Positions 5,759 to 9,232 of a stretch of 9,232 nt of DNA are shown one piece after another. A program made the position numbers and the translations under genes. The notes under the pieces were generated by a model. That model did not search any database. It was not told the DNA's origin and saw only the letters and a program-made list of their open reading frames with translations. Numbering within the stretch: the first letter of the stretch is position 1; each line of letters opens with the position of its first letter. The stretch comes from an uncultured Candidatus Saccharibacteria bacterium (GTDB lineage Bacteria; Patescibacteriota; Saccharimonadia; Saccharimonadales; Saccharimonadaceae). The stretch spans positions 1 through 9,232 of the forward strand of contig CAMUQR010000032.1 of assembly GCA_947097085.1 (NCBI GenBank), read 5' to 3'.

Positions 5759-7615
5759 TTAGCATCCACCACCTCCGCCTCCACCACCTCCACCACCGGA
5801 GTAGCCACCTCCACTTGAACCCGATCGACCAGACGAACTAGCTGACGAAGCTGCCGAACTAAATGCGCCAATTGAACGACTAAACGATGAAGCATTAAAA
5901 GCTTGTGTACCGAAATACCAAGCCGGTGTATAATTTGCTTCTTTATAGACTGCATTCAACACCCTACCCCATGAAGCTTCCAAGCCAAACATGACTGCAT
6001 ATGGCAACAACCGCTCGTATAGTTCGACTAATCCTTGAGCATCACGCGCTGCCCCACTAACTGATTGGTTAAATGCCAACCGCTCCGCTTCAGCCATCAT
6101 AATATAGCGTTTCAATCCTTGGAGATGCGCTTTAGCCTTAAGTCCAGCTGGAGTTAATTGTTTAAATGACGCATTTGATACCAGGATTATAATCCCCGCC
6201 ACAATTGTGAAAACTTGAATAAATGACACTGAAAACGGCCTAAATACATCAGCCAAGATTCCACTCATACTATCCACACTAACTGCTTCAAGAGAAGTTA
6301 GGAGTACAACCATCGAAATGCCAGACGCGATTATCGCTATCACTGTTTTTATTGAAATTGGTCGTGTCGCCTGTTTAGTGGCTTGTATATCGTAGACATC
6401 TCCCTGAAGCGAACCTATCGTTCTCTCCGTAAACGATTCGACACGCGAACTCATGCCATAATCTCGCTTTTCAATTTTATAGCTCTGACCTTCAATTGGC
6501 TTAGTCTTAAAGATCGCGAAGAAAAACGCCTCTTCACGCTTAGTCCAGGTTTTGTTAGGCAAAACCTTAACCAGATAATCTTTACTATTAAACAAAAGCA
6601 CTGAAGTGTCTTGTTCAATAATTTGAATCTTGCGCTCAATCGCTAAATTAATCAAGCCAGCCGGCATGGTCTTAGCTGAATAGGACGTTAGATTAGCATC
6701 TAAAACCGCCGATTGAAAAACATCAAGCTCCGCTGGCGGTAAATATTCAGTTACAATTGTGGTTGGCTTATTGCGACGAGACAATCTCAATACTTGCCCA
6801 ATCGCCACCAGCATCAAGCCAACACCAGTAATACCAAGCACTGCTACTAGCCAAGCTAGCATACGGTAATGATCACTAATTTTATACTCCGCAAAAGTCG
6901 CCTCTTTAAACTGCATTGCAATAGTCATATTGCCACCAATGCCTAATGATTTAGTTGTTGTAAATGTCACAACACTTTTGTCTTGGCTGATGACATAACG
7001 ACAATTGCGTTCAGTGCTGTTTAACTTGCCCGTATAGCAAGCAACTTGATTAGGATTAAAATCACCCCGCACTGACTCGTCTAAGTGCACTCGCGCCACC
7101 ACTTGTCGGAATTGTTGACGCCAGCCCGTACCATTGACATCCCAATAGAATTCCTGCTTTGAACTGTCAGATGGTTTCATTGTAACATCACGCATAGTGT
7201 AGTTAAATTCATACTTATGGCGACCATGCAGATACGCTGAATCACTCTTGTCGCGAATCATTAACACTCGAAAACCAGATTTGGTTTCGTCTTTATAAAC
7301 TGGGGCTGGCAAATCATCGCACAACATCTCGCCCATCTGCAAATCAAGTGTGTGTTTTTGGTAAGTCAGCGGAATCGACCGGATAATACCCCGGTTCTGA
7401 TTATGATTTGGGAAAACCGGATACAAGACTTCTTTGACGCGTAATTGTGATTGACCGTCGGCGCTTTTACTGAGATAATAATCGACTTCCATTTTATCAA
7501 AATAAAAATTATCGACGCCAGCGCTAACTAACTGCGTCGTTAAACCAATTACCGAACCAATAGTTCCGACCAGCGCTAAACCAGCCACCAAAAGCATTTT
7601 TTGCCACCTACTCAT
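5759..7615 (-). CDS. DUF2207 family membrane protein with Gly11-Cys C-terminal tail
   Basis: This large protein (618 residues) matches the DUF2207 pattern. It has an N-terminal signal or membrane segment (about 7-32, possible cut after LVSA). An external beta-rich domain (33-250) carries the hallmark FYWDVNGTGW (156-165). A membrane helix (252-276) is followed by basic RLSRRNK, then a cytoplasmic part with YLPPAELDVFQSAVLDA (291-307) and PAGLINLAIERKI (318-330). Two more helices lie at about 423-443 and 461-481. The C-terminal part contains LPYAVMFGLEASW (537-549), a serine-rich stretch (586-601) and a glycine tail ending in cysteine. The function of the family is unknown; glycine-rich tails are common in it. 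By helix count the tail is cytoplasmic. The start has a strong GGGGAG site 5 nt before ATG. It lies 27 nt after the lactate dehydrogenase gene and 37 nt before the bactofilin-like gene, in the same operon. Confidence 0.88.
   Translation of the reverse strand: MSRWQKMLLVAGLALVGTIGSVIGLTTQLVSAGVDNFYFDKMEVDYYLSKSADGQSQLRVKEVLYPVFPNHNQNRGIIRSIPLTYQKHTLDLQMGEMLCDDLPAPVYKDETKSGFRVLMIRDKSDSAYLHGRHKYEFNYTMRDVTMKPSDSSKQEFYWDVNGTGWRQQFRQVVARVHLDESVRGDFNPNQVACYTGKLNSTERNCRYVISQDKSVVTFTTTKSLGIGGNMTIAMQFKEATFAEYKISDHYRMLAWLVAVLGITGVGLMLVAIGQVLRLSRRNKPTTIVTEYLPPAELDVFQSAVLDANLTSYSAKTMPAGLINLAIERKIQIIEQDTSVLLFNSKDYLVKVLPNKTWTKREEAFFFAIFKTKPIEGQSYKIEKRDYGMSSRVESFTERTIGSLQGDVYDIQATKQATRPISIKTVIAIIASGISMVVLLTSLEAVSVDSMSGILADVFRPFSVSFIQVFTIVAGIIILVSNASFKQLTPAGLKAKAHLQGLKRYIMMAEAERLAFNQSVSGAARDAQGLVELYERLLPYAVMFGLEASWGRVLNAVYKEANYTPAWYFGTQAFNASSFSRSIGAFSSAASSASSSGRSGSSGGGYSGGGGGGGGGGGC
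5765..5797 (-). repeat. Glycine-codon run (11 codons) built of GGTGGTGGA units
   Basis: The last codons of the DUF2207 gene before TGC TAA are eleven glycine codons. They are made mainly of the 9-mer GGTGGTGGA (three copies, one separated by GGCGGA). The coding strand carries many closely spaced GG pairs, which could form a two-layer G-quadruplex. Unit slippage would change tail length in whole codons without a frameshift. Confidence 0.7.
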
Positions 7616-7632
7616 TTTTTCTCCCCTATGAT

Positions 7633-7646
7633 TTAAGTTAACTTAA
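7633..7646. repeat. 14-bp perfect palindrome at the ldh/DUF2207 junction
   Basis: TTAAGTTAACTTAA is its own reverse complement. It covers the stop codon of the lactate dehydrogenase gene and lies 18 nt before the DUF2207 start, just upstream of the strong GGGGAG site. It could be an operator half-site pair or a weak hairpin, but AT-rich palindromes of this size also occur by chance. Confidence 0.4.
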
Positions 7647-8632
7647 GGTATTTCATTTTTAATTTTATCACACTTAGACATTTTTAAAATATTTTCTAAG
7701 CTGATTTTGACCATATTACGCACTGCATGATCAGTATTAAAGGCAATGTGCGGAGTAATAATCACATTCGGCAAAGCTTCAAGCTTACGAAATAGTTCAT
7801 CTGGCACTGCTCGAGTCGAAAAATCCTGATGAAAAATCCCACGCTCACCCTCATATACATCTAGTGCCGCACCAGCCAATTTTCCCGATAGTAGCGCTTG
7901 ATACAGATCGTCAGTTTTGATATGTTCACCTCGCGCCACGTTAATAATCACCGTGCCATTTGACATTTTATCGATAGTTTGTTGGTTAATAATGTAATGA
8001 TTACCAGCGTTAAGTGGCATATAAATCCCAATCAAATTCGCCTGACGGAAAAAATCATCCAAATCATCGATATATTCCAGCCACTTCCGCTCCTCTGGTC
8101 GTGGCGCCACATCATAGGCAATCACCCGTCCGCCAAACCCCTGAAACACCTTCGCTGCCTCAAGTCCAATATGCCCCGTTCCGAGAATACCTACTGTATA
8201 ATCACGAATTTCTTTGCCAATTAAGCCTTCTAAGCGATAATCTTGATTATGCCAACGCATGTAGCCAGTGTGCAAATTACGTAGTAGCATTAAGGCTAGT
8301 GCCACCGAATGCTCACTAATCGCATTAGGTGAATAATCTGGCACGCGTGCAAACCGTATGCCATAGCGCCGACCATCACCGCAATTCAGCCCATCAAATC
8401 CTGCCTGACGCAATGAAAAATACTTAATACCCTGGTCGTGCATCATCTGATACACTTCTGGTGCGTAACAGCGTGTCGTAATATCCGTCACACCATTCAT
8501 GCCTTTTAATAAATGCATCGTGCTTTTATCGAGTGGTCGATCCGTCGTAAAACATTGCACGCCAAATTCCGTTGCAAATCGCTCAAAATACTGACGCTCA
8601 TCTTCCCGCACCCCGAAGTTAATAATTTTCAT
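7643..8632 (-). CDS. ldhA: D-lactate dehydrogenase (D-2-hydroxyacid dehydrogenase family)
   Basis: The enzyme reduces pyruvate to D-lactate with NADH, which regenerates NAD in a fermenting cell. From the ATG it has 329 residues, the usual length. The NAD domain has GTGHIG (151-156) and ends its second strand at VIAYD (Asp174), which favours NADH over NADPH. The catalytic set is complete: Arg234 in NVARG, Glu263 in DVYEGE, and His295 in PHIAF. The strings KYFSLRQAGFD, VPDYSPNAISEHSVALAL and HAVRNMV mark the D-LDH branch rather than glycerate or formate dehydrogenases. A GTG lies one codon upstream (8633-8635). The ATG is preferred because AGGGCGG lies at better spacing from it. It starts 12 nt after the small membrane protein gene and is followed 27 nt later by the DUF2207 gene, so it shares their transcript. 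A close relative such as hydroxyisocaproate dehydrogenase cannot be fully excluded. Confidence 0.93.
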   Translation of the reverse strand: MKIINFGVREDERQYFERFATEFGVQCFTTDRPLDKSTMHLLKGMNGVTDITTRCYAPEVYQMMHDQGIKYFSLRQAGFDGLNCGDGRRYGIRFARVPDYSPNAISEHSVALALMLLRNLHTGYMRWHNQDYRLEGLIGKEIRDYTVGILGTGHIGLEAAKVFQGFGGRVIAYDVAPRPEERKWLEYIDDLDDFFRQANLIGIYMPLNAGNHYIINQQTIDKMSNGTVIINVARGEHIKTDDLYQALLSGKLAGAALDVYEGERGIFHQDFSTRAVPDELFRKLEALPNVIITPHIAFNTDHAVRNMVKISLENILKMSKCDKIKNEIP

Positions 8633-8644
8633 CACCCGCCCTGA

Positions 8645-9037
8645 TTATTCCTTATTCCTAGTCGCCTTCTTAGAAGCGCCAGCCTGTTCTGTCAGATGCG
8701 CAAGCCGATTAGCAATTTGTTTATCCACTTGATAATCTTTGCTGATAAGTTGCCGTATTTTATCATTATCGTGATTAATTTCCCGAATTTCTGCCAGCGC
8801 CGCCAGCACTTCTTGATGAATCTGTAAAGAACGTCGTGTGTGACGCTCCAGTTCTGCCTCAGTCAGCACCGCCATCACTAGTGCAATCATCCCAACAAGC
8901 ATAACAATCATATCCGTCACTTTGTCGTGAATATTTTTTTCGTTTAACACCATCAACAACATCACGATCAGGGTAACCGCCCCAATAGCCGTAATCACCA
9001 AACGCACCACTTTACGCGAAGAAAGTTGAAATTTCAT
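8645..9037 (-). CDS. Small membrane protein, two helices plus coiled coil, unknown function
   Basis: I do not recognise a family for this 130-residue protein. Residues 1-10 are basic (SSRKVVR). Two membrane helices follow at about 11-31 and 39-58, joined by a short polar loop (NEKNIHDKVTD). The rest (60-118) is strongly helical and charged, with heptad-like hydrophobic positions (EAELERHTRRSLQIHQEVLAAL, AEIREIN, IRQLISKDYQVDKQIANRL), so a cytoplasmic coiled coil that oligomerises or holds a partner is likely. The C-terminus is basic (SKKATRNKE). By the positive-inside rule both ends are cytoplasmic. It is the first gene after a strong terminator, and its ATG stands exactly where transcription should start from a perfect TATAAT, with no ribosome binding site at normal distance. 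The next gene, ldhA, begins 12 nt after its stop. It could be a membrane anchor or sensor for the operon, but nothing in the sequence shows this. Confidence 0.8.
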   Translation of the reverse strand: MKFQLSSRKVVRLVITAIGAVTLIVMLLMVLNEKNIHDKVTDMIVMLVGMIALVMAVLTEAELERHTRRSLQIHQEVLAALAEIREINHDNDKIRQLISKDYQVDKQIANRLAHLTEQAGASKKATRNKE

Positions 9038-9043
9038 ACTTAA

Positions 9044-9049
9044 ATTATA
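9044..9049 (-). promoter_or_regulatory. Perfect TATAAT -10 box, candidate promoter of the six-gene operon
   Basis: On the minus strand TATAAT ends 6 bases before the ATG at 9035-9037. If the A of the ATG is +1, the box spans -12 to -7 exactly, which predicts a leaderless mRNA. The -35 region (around 9067-9072, TTTATT-like) is a poor match. The only purine-rich stretch, AAGG, is about 12 nt from the ATG, too far for an ordinary Shine-Dalgarno site. The other genes after the first in each unit have clear AGGA-type sites. Confidence 0.6.
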
Positions 9050-9082
9050 CCTTGCTTATGCTTAAAAATAAAGACACGCCGA

Positions 9083-9100
9083 TATTTTTTCGAAAAAATA
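9083..9100. repeat. 18-bp perfect AT-rich palindrome upstream of the operon promoter
   Basis: TATTTTTTCGAAAAAATA is a perfect inverted repeat with no loop. It overlaps the end of the terminator stem and its T tract, and lies about 46 to 63 bases upstream of the proposed transcription start of the small membrane protein gene. It may be a byproduct of the terminator's A and T tracts, an UP-element-like A/T tract, or a regulator site. Confidence 0.45.
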
Positions 9101-9138
9101 AAAACTACTCAGCCCATTTTGACTGAGTAGTTTTTATT
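9097..9138 (-). terminator. Strong intrinsic terminator, potentially bidirectional
   Basis: A perfect 16-bp inverted repeat (arms 9097-9112 and 9123-9138) encloses a 10-nt loop. The GC-richer core is CTACTCAG/CTGAGTAG and the outer part is A/T. In the minus-strand RNA the stem runs into a U-rich tail (9100 down to 9085), so it ends the gene at the right edge, whose stop codon is 15 nt away. The arm symmetry would also stop transcription coming from the left. Confidence 0.9.
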
Positions 9139-9153
9139 GCATGAAAAGCAATT

Positions 9154-9232
9154 TTAATCAAATTTCATTTCAGGATAAATCTTCCGAGTTACCGGATCAA
9201 CACCACGACGTAGTTGTGGGAAAGGTACGCCC
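9154..9232 (-). CDS. C-terminal 25 codons of an unrecognised gene, partial
   Basis: Upstream of the terminator the minus strand has an open frame from the right edge to a TAA at 9154-9156. The visible end is GVPFPQLRRGVDP followed by VTRKIYPEMKFD. The proximity of a strong terminator 15 nt after the stop, and the protein-like composition, support a real gene end. The piece is too short for me to name a family. It belongs to a separate transcription unit from the six-gene operon. Confidence 0.6.
   Translation of the reverse strand, partial: GVPFPQLRRGVDPVTRKIYPEMKFD

Noticed and set aside
5752..5955. 67-residue minus-strand ORF rich in Val, Leu and Arg overlapping the end of the DUF2207 gene
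   Set aside because: It is an alternative frame of the serine/glycine repeat region; its composition follows from the repeat, and the DUF2207 frame has clear family motifs.
7662..7670. TGATAAAAT extended -10 box near the end of ldhA, as a possible internal promoter for the DUF2207 gene
   Set aside because: The same 9-mer occurs at other Asp-Lys-Ile/Met codons in this window (for example 8757-8765, within the ATPase gene, and near the DUF2207 start), so it is codon-driven; no good -35 box accompanies it.
7979..8319. Two plus-strand ORFs (81 and 101 residues) opposite ldhA
   Set aside because: They are antisense shadows of a gene with a complete catalytic set; no start signals or recognisable domains.

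Overview
All genes in this 9.2 kb chromosomal window lie on the minus strand, so transcription runs from high to low coordinates. It is moderately AT-rich and gene-dense, with intergenic gaps of at most about 120 bases and no sign of phage, IS elements, CRISPR arrays or plasmid functions. UGA is not reassigned: every gene reads through in the standard code. Of the nine stops visible, eight are TAA, one is TAG and none is TGA. The mix of genes (a divergent SerRS, a short UppS, a fermentative D-lactate dehydrogenase, a large glycine-tailed DUF2207 membrane protein, an exported bactofilin-like protein and a MacB-type ABC transporter with no MacA beside it) suggests a small-genome monoderm of the Candidate Phyla Radiation, most likely Saccharibacteria (TM7). 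That placement is an inference from sequence style and was not tested by a search.

Layout in transcription order. The right edge holds the last 25 codons of an unrecognised gene, closed by a strong hairpin terminator (9097-9138). A candidate promoter with a perfect TATAAT (9044-9049) then starts a probable six-gene operon: a 130-residue membrane/coiled-coil protein of unknown function, a D-lactate dehydrogenase, a DUF2207 membrane protein with a Gly11-Cys tail, an exported bactofilin-like beta-helix protein with a C-terminal membrane domain, an ABC ATPase and a MacB/FtsX-type permease. The last three genes abut or overlap (0 and 1 nt). The operon ends at a hairpin (2398-2427) that is perfect only when G-U pairs in the minus-strand RNA are allowed. 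A second unit follows: uppS (undecaprenyl diphosphate synthase) and serS, 1 nt apart with the serS ribosome binding site inside the end of uppS. Last comes a ribosome hibernation factor (hpf/raiA) with its own likely promoter, cut by the left edge.

Working together: the DUF2207, bactofilin-like, ATPase and permease genes form a compact envelope module. Its order and tight coupling suggest one membrane-associated machine or one response. uppS supplies the lipid carrier for wall polymers, serS serves translation, and hpf shuts down ribosomes. The most interesting item is the module with the exported bactofilin-like protein next to the ABC transporter. The sequence does not prove a new system, but this gene set has no function I can name.
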